Origin: Mesorhizobium silamurunense
GTDB taxonomy: Bacteria > Pseudomonadota > Alphaproteobacteria > Rhizobiales > Rhizobiaceae
Length of the DNA: 34,383 nucleotides
Reading direction: 5' to 3'
Assembly: GCF_014843825.1 (NCBI RefSeq)
Contig: NZ_JHQR01000368.1
Location: forward strand, 1-34,383
Part shown: piece after piece, positions 16,285 to 23,134 of the stretch
How the letters are laid out: each line of letters starts with the position of its first letter
Position numbering within the stretch: position 1 is the first letter of the stretch
Made by a program: the position numbers and the translations under genes
The notes under the pieces: generated by a model
What the model was told of the DNA's origin: nothing
Database searches by the model: none
Seen by the model: only the letters and a program-made list of their open reading frames with translations

Positions 16285-17124
16285 ATGCAGCAAGGCGAGA
16301 TCGAGCTCCAGGACTTCAGACCGGACCATATCGAGGGCGCGGTGGCACTGTCTCGTCAGGAAAATTGGCCGCATCGCCCGCAGGACTGGCAGATGGCGCT
16401 GCAGCTTTCGAGCGGCGCTGTCGCGCTCGACGACCAGGGCCGGGTGGCCGGAACCATCCTGGTCACGCCCTACGGCGCGGATTGCGCCATGATCAACATG
16501 GTGATCGTCGACAGGAACGCGCGAGGCAAGGGGCTCGGGCGCCGGCTGATGGACGAGGCCTTCGCCCTTGCCGGAAACCGCCCGCTGCGGCTCGTCGCGA
16601 CGACCGACGGCATGCCTCTCTATGAAAAACTCGGCTTCGTTTCGTCAGGCACGATCCTGCAGCACCAGGGCAATGTCGCAACGCTTGGGGCGCCCAAGGA
16701 CGTGGAGGCTGCAGGTACCGGTGATCTGCCGGAAATCAAGGCGCTGGACCGTGACGCCTATGGCGCTGACCGAGAAACCCTGATTGACGCGCTGGCGGAG
16801 CGAGGCCAATTCGCCGTCATCCGCCGCAACGGCACCATCGAGGCGTATGCGGCGATCCGCCCGTTCGGACGCGGCGAGGTGATCGGTCCGGTCATTGCGG
16901 GAGGTGCCGACGACGCCAGGGCCCTGATCGGCTTTTTCGCCGCGTCGCGTCCCGGCGCTTTCCTGCGCGTCGATACCGACAGCAGGACCGGCATCGCCGG
17001 CTGGCTCGCGGAAATCGGCCTCGCCCATGTCGGCGGCGGCGTGGCCATGGACCGTCCGCCCAAGAAGGACGCGGAGCAGATCAGGCCAAAAGTTTACGCA
17101 CTCGCCAACCAGGCGCTCGGGTAG
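16285..17124 (+). CDS. GNAT family N-acetyltransferase with C-terminal Acetyltransf_18-like domain (paralogue 2)
   Basis: A 279-residue paralogue of the protein at 6270-7172, alignable almost without gaps across the N-terminal half. The GNAT acetyl-CoA loop is R80-GK-G83-L-G85, a textbook R-x-x-G-x-G, preceded by MINMVIVD and followed by PLYEKLGF. The C-terminal half has ALDRDAYGADRE, RPFGRGEVIGPV and FLRVDT, typical of an Acetyltransf_18-type domain. ATG 16285 is chosen over in-frame ATG 16270 and 16204 because GGAAGG sits about seven bases ahead. It lies between the divergent HAD/oxidase operon and the aminotransferase gene. Role by family: transfer of acetyl to an amino group; by context, the amine entering this pathway. 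Confidence 0.84.
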   Translation: MQQGEIELQDFRPDHIEGAVALSRQENWPHRPQDWQMALQLSSGAVALDDQGRVAGTILVTPYGADCAMINMVIVDRNARGKGLGRRLMDEAFALAGNRPLRLVATTDGMPLYEKLGFVSSGTILQHQGNVATLGAPKDVEAAGTGDLPEIKALDRDAYGADRETLIDALAERGQFAVIRRNGTIEAYAAIRPFGRGEVIGPVIAGGADDARALIGFFAASRPGAFLRVDTDSRTGIAGWLAEIGLAHVGGGVAMDRPPKKDAEQIRPKVYALANQALG

Positions 17125-17125
17125 G

Positions 17126-17165
17126 GCATGATCTCGAAAGTTTCACTTTTCGGAGAAGATCATGC
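17126..17165. repeat. Rhizobiales-type intergenic palindrome (REP/RIME-like)
   Basis: Perfect 9-bp arms GCATGATCT (17126-17134) and AGATCATGC (17157-17165) enclose a second, bulged pairing of CGAAAGT with ACTTTTCG. The pattern of GCATGATC arms around CGAAAAGT-like sequence is a familiar dispersed intergenic palindrome of Rhizobium/Mesorhizobium chromosomes. It starts two bases after the GNAT stop and may act as a terminator or mRNA stabiliser between the GNAT and aminotransferase genes. Confidence 0.65.
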
Positions 17166-17237
17166 TTCAAAAACAAAACCTTAGGGCGAAGTGACGATTC
17201 AAGGAAGCGTCATCTCGCTCTAGTCCGGAGGACAACA

Positions 17238-18611
17238 ATGCTTGCCAATTCCCTGATCGAACTCGATCGCGCCCATCTCATCCATCCGGTCTCCTCATAT
17301 CGCGGCCATGAGGCTCTCGGCGTGCGCGTGCTGAAATCGGCGAAGGGCGCGACGGTGACCGATGCGTCGGGCCGGCAACTCCTCGACGGTTTCGCGGGGC
17401 TCTGGTGCGTCAATGCCGGCTACGGCCACGACAGCATCGTCGAGGCGGCGGCCCGGCAGATGCGCGAGCTTCCCTATGCCACCGCCTATTTCGACCTCGG
17501 CTCGGAGCCAGCCATCCGGCTCGCCTCGGAGTTGGCCGAGCGCGCGCCCGGGGATCTCAATCACGTCTATTTCACGCTTGGCGGATCGGACGCGGTCGAC
17601 AGCACCATCCGTTTCGTCCGCTACTATTGGAATGCAAGGGGCGAGCCAAAGCGCGACCAGTTCATTTCGATCGAGCAGGGTTATCACGGGTCGTCGGTGG
17701 TGGGCGCCGGGCTGACCGCATTGCCGGCCTTCCACGCCGGCTTCGGCATCCCCTTCGAATGGCAGCACAAAATCCCCTCCCCCTATCCCTATCGCAATCC
17801 GCTTGGCGAAGACGGCGACGCGATTATCGCCGCATCGCTCGCCGCGCTGGGGGCCAAGATCGAGGAGATCGGGCCGGAGCGGGTCGCCGCCTTCTATGCC
17901 GAACCGATCCAGGGCTCGGGCGGTGTCATTGTCCCGCCAAAGGGTTGGATCAAGGCGATGCGCGAACTCTGCCGGGCATACGGCATCTTGTTCATTGCCG
18001 ACGAAGTGATCACCGGCTTCGGTCGCACCGGGCCTCTGTTCGCCTGCACGGACGAGGACATCGTTCCCGATTTCATGACGACCGCGAAGGGGCTGACCTC
18101 GGGCTATGTTCCAATGGGCGCCGTGTTCATGGCCGATCATGTTTACGACGTCATCGCCGATGGCGCGGGCGGCTCGGCCGTCGGCCACGGCTACACCTAT
18201 TCCGCGCATCCCGTCAGCGCCGCGGTCGCGCTCGAGGTGCTGAAGCTCTACGAAGCCGGCCTGCTGGAGAACGGCGCCAGGGCCGGCGCCCGCCTGATGG
18301 CGGGCCTGTCGGGCCTGAGCGATCACCCATTGGTCGGCGATGTGCGCGGTCGCGGCATGCTTGCCGCAATCGAGCTGGTAGTCGACAAACAGAAGAAAAC
18401 GCCCCTTCCGGCCTCGGCCATGCCGGCGCGACGAATCTTCGACAGAGCATGGGACAACGGCCTCATCATCCGTGCCTTTGCGCATGGGGTTCTCGGCTAT
18501 GCCCCCCCGCTCTGCTGCACGGACAGCGACGTCGATGCGATCATCGAGCGCACGCGCCGAACGCTGGACCAGACGCTGGACGATGCCGATGTCCGCCAGG
18601 CCCTTGCATGA
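17238..18611 (+). CDS. Class III (omega) aminotransferase
   Basis: A 457-residue PLP-dependent aminotransferase of the subgroup that includes putrescine/GABA/beta-alanine:pyruvate transaminases. Visible are DGFAGLWCVNAGYGH, YFTLGGSDAVDSTIR (phosphate cup), EQGYHGSS, EPIQGSGGVIVPP, the cofactor Asp in FIADEVITGFGRTG, and the Schiff-base Lys in TTAKGLTSGYVPMGA. Length and the LWCVNAGYG and NHVYFTLGGSDAVD motifs match the SpuC/beta-alanine:pyruvate branch. ATG 17238 has GGAGG eight bases upstream. It follows the GNAT gene and the REP hairpin, and precedes a 238-bp gap before the HAD/importer operon. It would convert an omega-amino acid or diamine to a semialdehyde for the GabD-like enzyme. Confidence 0.88.
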   Translation: MLANSLIELDRAHLIHPVSSYRGHEALGVRVLKSAKGATVTDASGRQLLDGFAGLWCVNAGYGHDSIVEAAARQMRELPYATAYFDLGSEPAIRLASELAERAPGDLNHVYFTLGGSDAVDSTIRFVRYYWNARGEPKRDQFISIEQGYHGSSVVGAGLTALPAFHAGFGIPFEWQHKIPSPYPYRNPLGEDGDAIIAASLAALGAKIEEIGPERVAAFYAEPIQGSGGVIVPPKGWIKAMRELCRAYGILFIADEVITGFGRTGPLFACTDEDIVPDFMTTAKGLTSGYVPMGAVFMADHVYDVIADGAGGSAVGHGYTYSAHPVSAAVALEVLKLYEAGLLENGARAGARLMAGLSGLSDHPLVGDVRGRGMLAAIELVVDKQKKTPLPASAMPARRIFDRAWDNGLIIRAFAHGVLGYAPPLCCTDSDVDAIIERTRRTLDQTLDDADVRQALA

Positions 18612-18794
18612 AGGCCGACGCATTTTTCGCATCTCGAAATATCGCCGGGGCAGACGATTTCGCAATTTTGTGCCGCTGCCTCGCGGCTTTTCGGCGAATC
18701 CAGCGCGGGGGAAGTGCCAGACTGCTTTTAAAGAACAGGCCAGAGAGCTCGAATTTCCGGGCTTTCAAACAAGGCCGACGCCCCGGACAGCACG

Positions 18795-18824
18795 GAATTA
18801 TGTTCTGTTCAGCACATGCAATTC
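18795..18824. promoter_or_regulatory. Imperfect palindrome upstream of HAD 2/importer operon
   Basis: In the 238-bp gap after the aminotransferase gene, ATGTTCT (18800-18806) and AGCACAT (18811-18817) pair at six of seven positions around GTTC, flanked by GAATT (18795-18799) and AATTC (18820-18824). It ends about 25 bases before the TTG start of HAD 2 and is a reasonable operator candidate for the transport operon. No promoter was fixed. Confidence 0.33.
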
Positions 18825-18849
18825 GGCCGCGCGCAGAGGAGAGCCAGTC

Positions 18850-19572
18850 TTGGCCAGGGGCTTTAACGAATTCAAATACATGACCTTCGATGTGGTCGGC
18901 ACGCTGATCGACTTCGAAGGCGGCATCACAAACTGCCTGGCCGGAATTGCCGCCGAGGCCGGCGTTTCGATCGACGGTGAAGAGGCGCTGGCCCTTTACC
19001 GGCAGGCTCGCTACATGCCCGATGCCGCCCTATTCCCCGACGATCTCGCACGCGTCTACATGGTCATCGCGCCGCGGCTCGGCCTGCCGGTCGAGGAGAA
19101 ATACGGCCTGCGCCTGCGGGATTCCGCCAGCCTCTGGCAGGGCTTTCCCGACAGCGCGGCGGCATTGGCCGACCTTGCGAAGTCTCACAAGCTGATTGCC
19201 ATGACCAATGCCCGGCGCTGGGCGCTCGACCATTTCGAGAAGCAGCTCGGATCGCCCTTCTTCGCCACCTTCACGGCCGACGATACCGGCACGGAGAAGC
19301 CGGACCCGGCCTTCTTCCAGAAGGCCTTCGATTTCGTCGCCTCCCGCGGCGACGGCAAGGACGACATCCTGCATGTCGCCCAAAGCCAGTATCACGACAT
19401 CGGCATATCCCGGGCGCTTGGCATGACCAATTGCTGGATCGAGCGCCGGCACACCCAGAAGGGCTACGGCGGCACGATCGAGCCCGAGCGCTTCACCGTG
19501 CCGGACTACCACTTCACCTCAATGGCCGCCCTTGCGTCGGCCGTGCGGGAAAGCCTGAAGGAACGAACCTGA
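18850..19572 (+). CDS. Type II haloacid dehalogenase-family hydrolase (HAD 2)
   Basis: A 240-residue HAD protein with nucleophile Asp14 in MTFDVVGTL, motif II Thr119-Asn120 in AMTNA, Lys150 in TEKPDP and Asp183 in QSQYHDIG. It shares type and size with HAD 1 but differs in motif details: Thr for Ser in motif II, QSQYHD for SSFRYD. By eye it keeps an Arg (YRQ, residue 51) near the position of the halide-binding Arg. The start is TTG 18850, supported by AGAGGAGAG six bases ahead; the next in-frame ATG, at 18880, is only four residues before the nucleophile motif. It is followed 64 bases later by the binding-protein gene, so it is probably the first gene of the importer operon. Substrate unknown. 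Confidence 0.8.
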   Translation: MARGFNEFKYMTFDVVGTLIDFEGGITNCLAGIAAEAGVSIDGEEALALYRQARYMPDAALFPDDLARVYMVIAPRLGLPVEEKYGLRLRDSASLWQGFPDSAAALADLAKSHKLIAMTNARRWALDHFEKQLGSPFFATFTADDTGTEKPDPAFFQKAFDFVASRGDGKDDILHVAQSQYHDIGISRALGMTNCWIERRHTQKGYGGTIEPERFTVPDYHFTSMAALASAVRESLKERT

Positions 19573-19636
19573 GCCCAAACCCGGAAAGCCGCAGCAAGAC
19601 GAGCATACCGACGAAACCGACAGAAAGGGGAATGAC

Positions 19637-21247
19637 ATGACCGACAAGATCACGAACTGGACCAGGGCAGACGACGCCATGGTCGAAAACGCCATTCGAC
19701 GGGGCGCAAGCCGCCGAGAACTCCTCAAGATGCTGCTGGCCGGCGGTGCTGCGGTTGCCGCGGGCGGCGTGGTGCTTGGCCGCGCCACCCAGGCCGTCGC
19801 CGCCACGCCGGTTTCCGGCGGAAATTTCAAGGCGGCCGGCTGGTCGTCCTCCACGGCCGATACGCTCGATCCGGCGAAGGCGTCGCTCTCAACCGACTAT
19901 GTCCGCTGCTGCTCGCTCTACAACCGCCTGACCTTCCTCGACAAGGACGGCAAGACGCAGATGGAGCTGGCCGAAAGCTTCGACAGCAAGGACGCCAAGA
20001 CCTGGACCGTGAAGCTGCGCAAAGGCGTCACCTTCCACGATGGCAAGGACCTCGCCGCGGATGACGTCGTCTTCTCGCTGAAGCGCCATCTCGATAAAGC
20101 GGTCGGCTCCAAGGTCGCCAAGATCGCCGCACAGATGACCGGCTTCAAGGCGGTCGACAAGTCGACCGTCGAGATCACGCTCGCCGATCCGAATGCCGAC
20201 CTCCCGACTATCCTGGCGCTGCATCACTTCATGATCGTGGCCGACGGCACCACCGACTTCTCCAAGGGCAACGGCACCGGCGCCTTCGTGCTGCAGACGT
20301 TCGAACCGGGCGTCCGTTCGGTGGTCACCAAGAACAAGAACTACTGGAAGTCGGGCAAGCCCTATCTCGACTCCTTCGAATTCATCGCCATCAGCGACGA
20401 CAGCGCCCGCGTCAACGCCCTGCTTTCCGGCGATATCAATTTTGCAGCCTCGATCAATCCGCGCGCAATGAAGCTGCTGGGGAGCCAGCAGGGCTTCGAA
20501 CTGTCGAAGACGACCTCGGGCAACTACACGGACCTCAACATCCGGCTCGACATGGATCCGGGCAGCAAGGCCGACTTCGTCGCCGGCATGAAGTATCTCG
20601 TCAACCGCGAGCAGATCGTCAAATCGGCATTGCGCGGCCTCGGCGAAATCGGCAACGACCAGCCCGTCTCGCCGGCGAACATCTTCCACAATGCCGACCT
20701 CAAGCCGAAGGCTTTCGATCCGGACAAGGCGAAGTTCCACTTCCAGAAGGCGGGCCTGCTCGGCCAGTCCATCCCCGTGGTCGCCTCGGACGCCGCGACC
20801 TCGTCGATCGACATGGCGGTGATCATCCAGGCCGCCGGCGCGGATATCGGCATGAAGCTCGATGTCCAGCGCGTCCCATCCGACGGTTATTGGGACAATT
20901 ACTGGCTCAAGGCGCCGGTTCATTTCGGCAACATCAATCCACGCCCGACGCCGGACATCCTGTTCTCGCTGCTTTACGCCTCCAACGCGCCGTGGAACGA
21001 AAGCCAGTACAAGTCCGAGAAGTTCGACAAGCTGCTCGTCGAGGCGCGAGGCCTGCTCGACCAGGCCAAGCGCAAGGAAATCTACGGCGTAATGCAGACC
21101 ATGATCTCCGAGGAGGCGGGCACCATCATCCCGGCCTACATTTCCAACGTCGATGCCCTCTCCAGCAAGGTGAAGGGTTTGGAGGCGAACCCGCTCGGTG
21201 GCATGATGGGCTACGCAATGGCGGAATACCTCTGGCTCGAAGCTTAA
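19637..21247 (+). CDS. ABC importer periplasmic substrate-binding protein (family 5, DppA/OppA-like), Tat signal
   Basis: A 536-residue solute-binding protein of the dipeptide/oligopeptide (SBP_bac_5) family. The N-terminus holds a twin-arginine signal: SRRELLK at 25-31, a hydrophobic stretch 32-48 and a likely cleavage after AVA at residue 55. The mature part shows DTLDPAKASLSTDYVRCCSLYNRLTFLDKDG, LRKGVTFHDGKDLAADDVVFSLKR and the C-terminal SEEAGTIIPAYISN, all typical. Ribosome site AAAGGGG precedes ATG 19637. It is encoded with two permeases and a double ATPase. Family 5 proteins bind peptides, but also nickel, opines, glycosides and other amino-acid derivatives, so the ligand could be the pathway substrate. 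Confidence 0.9.
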   Translation: MTDKITNWTRADDAMVENAIRRGASRRELLKMLLAGGAAVAAGGVVLGRATQAVAATPVSGGNFKAAGWSSSTADTLDPAKASLSTDYVRCCSLYNRLTFLDKDGKTQMELAESFDSKDAKTWTVKLRKGVTFHDGKDLAADDVVFSLKRHLDKAVGSKVAKIAAQMTGFKAVDKSTVEITLADPNADLPTILALHHFMIVADGTTDFSKGNGTGAFVLQTFEPGVRSVVTKNKNYWKSGKPYLDSFEFIAISDDSARVNALLSGDINFAASINPRAMKLLGSQQGFELSKTTSGNYTDLNIRLDMDPGSKADFVAGMKYLVNREQIVKSALRGLGEIGNDQPVSPANIFHNADLKPKAFDPDKAKFHFQKAGLLGQSIPVVASDAATSSIDMAVIIQAAGADIGMKLDVQRVPSDGYWDNYWLKAPVHFGNINPRPTPDILFSLLYASNAPWNESQYKSEKFDKLLVEARGLLDQAKRKEIYGVMQTMISEEAGTIIPAYISNVDALSSKVKGLEANPLGGMMGYAMAEYLWLEA

Positions 21248-21255
21248 GAGGCGCT

Positions 21256-21285
21256 TGCCGGGGACCGGTCAGCCGGCCCCCGGCA
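21256..21285 (+). terminator. Strong stem-loop after the binding-protein gene
   Basis: TGCCGGGG (21256-21263) and CCCCGGCA (21278-21285) are perfect 8-bp arms around a GC-rich loop that can pair further. It lies nine bases after the binding-protein stop and 50 bases before the first permease. There is no T tract. Such hairpins between a binding-protein gene and its permeases often protect the upstream mRNA or partly terminate, giving more binding protein than membrane components. Confidence 0.55.
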
Positions 21286-21335
21286 CTGCATTGCGCAAGA
21301 TTGTTCGGCCATACGCAACCGCAGGGAGCGCTTCC

Positions 21336-22286
21336 ATGAAGTCTGGGGTTCTCAACCTCGTGGTGAAGCGGCTGGCAGTCGCGGTCGTCACCCTTCTGAT
21401 CGTCCTGTTCGCCGTGTTTTTCGCCACCAGCATGTTGCCCGGCGACACCGCGTCGATCCTGCTTGGCCAGGCGGCGACTCCGGAGGCGGTCGCCGGCCTG
21501 CGCGAGGCCATGCATCTCAACGACCCGGCGATCCTACGCTTCCTGCGCTGGCTTCTCGGCCTGCTCCAGGGCGATCTCGGCACCTCCTATGCCAACGACA
21601 TGCCGGTCGCGGCGCTGATCGGCGGGCGCTTCGTCAACACGATGAAACTTGCCGGCATCACCACGCTGATCTCGGTGCCGCTGGCGCTGACGCTCGGCAT
21701 CACCGCCGCGATGCTGCGCGGCTCCCTCTACGACCGTACCGTCACCATTCTTTCGATCGGGGTCATCTCCGTGCCGGAGTTCATGGTGGCGACGCTGGCA
21801 GTCCTGCTCTTTGCCGTTTATCTCAGATGGCTGCCGGCGCTGTCCTCGGTCAACGAGGCGCATTCGCTGACCGACCTCGTGCGCATCTATGCGATGCCCG
21901 TGATCACGCTCACCTTCGTCATCTCCGCCCAAATGATCCGCATGACCCGTGCCGCGGTGATCGAGACGCTTTCCACGCCTTATGTCGAGATGGCGCTTCT
22001 CAAGGGCGCCTCGCGCAGCCGCATGGTGCTCAGGCACGCGCTTCCCAACGCTCTCGGGCCGATCGTCAACGCGGTCGCGCTGTCGCTGTCCTATCTGGTC
22101 GGCGGCGTCATCATCGTGGAGACGATCTTCAACTATCCCGGCATCGCCAAGCTGATGGTCGATGCGGTCGCGACCCGCGACCTGCCGCTGATCCAGAGCT
22201 GCGCGATGATCTTCTGCCTCGGTTATCTATTCCTCATCACCGCCGCCGACATCGTCGCCATCATGTCCAACCCGAGGCTCAGATGA
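21336..22286 (+). CDS. ABC importer permease (DppB-like)
   Basis: A 316-residue inner-membrane permease. Its first membrane helix (LVVKRLAVAVVTLLIVLFAV) leads to FATSMLPGDTASILLGQAATPE, the periplasmic segment typical of DppB/OppB. Several further helices follow, then the cytoplasmic coupling loop LKGASRSRMVLRHALPNAL (EAA-type). The call is from the conserved order DppA-B-C-ATPase and these motifs. ATG 21336 is chosen because GGGAG lies seven bases ahead; longer in-frame readings begin inside the preceding hairpin. Its stop overlaps the start of the next permease gene (ATGA). Confidence 0.9.
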   Translation: MKSGVLNLVVKRLAVAVVTLLIVLFAVFFATSMLPGDTASILLGQAATPEAVAGLREAMHLNDPAILRFLRWLLGLLQGDLGTSYANDMPVAALIGGRFVNTMKLAGITTLISVPLALTLGITAAMLRGSLYDRTVTILSIGVISVPEFMVATLAVLLFAVYLRWLPALSSVNEAHSLTDLVRIYAMPVITLTFVISAQMIRMTRAAVIETLSTPYVEMALLKGASRSRMVLRHALPNALGPIVNAVALSLSYLVGGVIIVETIFNYPGIAKLMVDAVATRDLPLIQSCAMIFCLGYLFLITAADIVAIMSNPRLR

Positions 22287-23134
22287 CGATGGCGCGCACG
22301 GTATCCTCCCGACGGTCCTTCCTGGGCCACAGCTACAACCTCGTCGGCGTCGTGGCCTCGCTGGTCATCCTCGCGTGGACGCTGGTCGCAATCTTCGCGC
22401 CCTACATCATTCCCCATCCGATCGGCGACATCGTCGACGACGACTATTTCGGCCCGATGCGCCAGGGACTGTGGCTCGGCTCGGACTATCTGGGCCGCGA
22501 CATGCTCTCGCGGGTTCTGATGGGCGCCCGCTACACCGTCGGCATATCGCTCGCCGCCGTCTGCATCGCCTGCTTTTCGGGCGTCGTGCTCGGCATGATA
22601 GCGGCCGTCACCGGCGGCTGGATCGACACTTGCCTCAGCCGCTTCCTCGACGCCATGAACTCCATTCCCAGCAAACTGTTCGGCCTTGTGGTCGTCGCTG
22701 CGGTCGGCTCGTCGATCCCGGTGCTGATCCTGACGCTCGCCGTCATCTACATCCCCGGCGCCTACCGCTTCGCGCGGGCGCTCGCCGTCAACATCAACAC
22801 GATGGATTTCATGACGGTCGCCCGCGTCCGCGGCGAAAACACATTCTATCTCATCGGGTCCGAGATCCTGCCCAACATCATCCGTCCGGTGCTGGCCGAT
22901 TTCGGCCTGCGTTTCGTCTTCATCGTGCTTTTGCTCTCCGGCCTGTCCTTCCTCGGGCTCGGCCTCCAGCCGCCGCTCGCGGATTGGGGAGCGCTGGTGC
23001 GCGAGAATATCGGCGGCCTGCCCTTCGCGGCTCCCGCCGTCATCGTGCCTTCGCTGGCGATCGCCAGCCTCACCATCAGCGTCAACCTGCTGATCGACAA
23101 TCTGCCGCAGAAGATCAGGGACAGGGACGCATGA
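22283..23134 (+). CDS. ABC importer permease (DppC-like)
   Basis: A 283-residue permease partner. An N-terminal helix (LVGVVASLVILAWTLVAIFAP) is followed by GLWLGSDYLGRDMLSRVLMGARYTV, the hallmark of DppC/OppC proteins, four more helices and the coupling loop VARVRGENTFYLIGSEILPN. The family-typical end FLGLGLQPPLADWGALVREN is present. ATG 22283 overlaps the upstream stop as ATGA; ATG 22289 is an alternative two codons on. It also overlaps the ATPase start by four bases, so the membrane and ATPase subunits are translationally coupled. Confidence 0.9.
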   Translation: MTMARTVSSRRSFLGHSYNLVGVVASLVILAWTLVAIFAPYIIPHPIGDIVDDDYFGPMRQGLWLGSDYLGRDMLSRVLMGARYTVGISLAAVCIACFSGVVLGMIAAVTGGWIDTCLSRFLDAMNSIPSKLFGLVVVAAVGSSIPVLILTLAVIYIPGAYRFARALAVNINTMDFMTVARVRGENTFYLIGSEILPNIIRPVLADFGLRFVFIVLLLSGLSFLGLGLQPPLADWGALVRENIGGLPFAAPAVIVPSLAIASLTISVNLLIDNLPQKIRDRDA

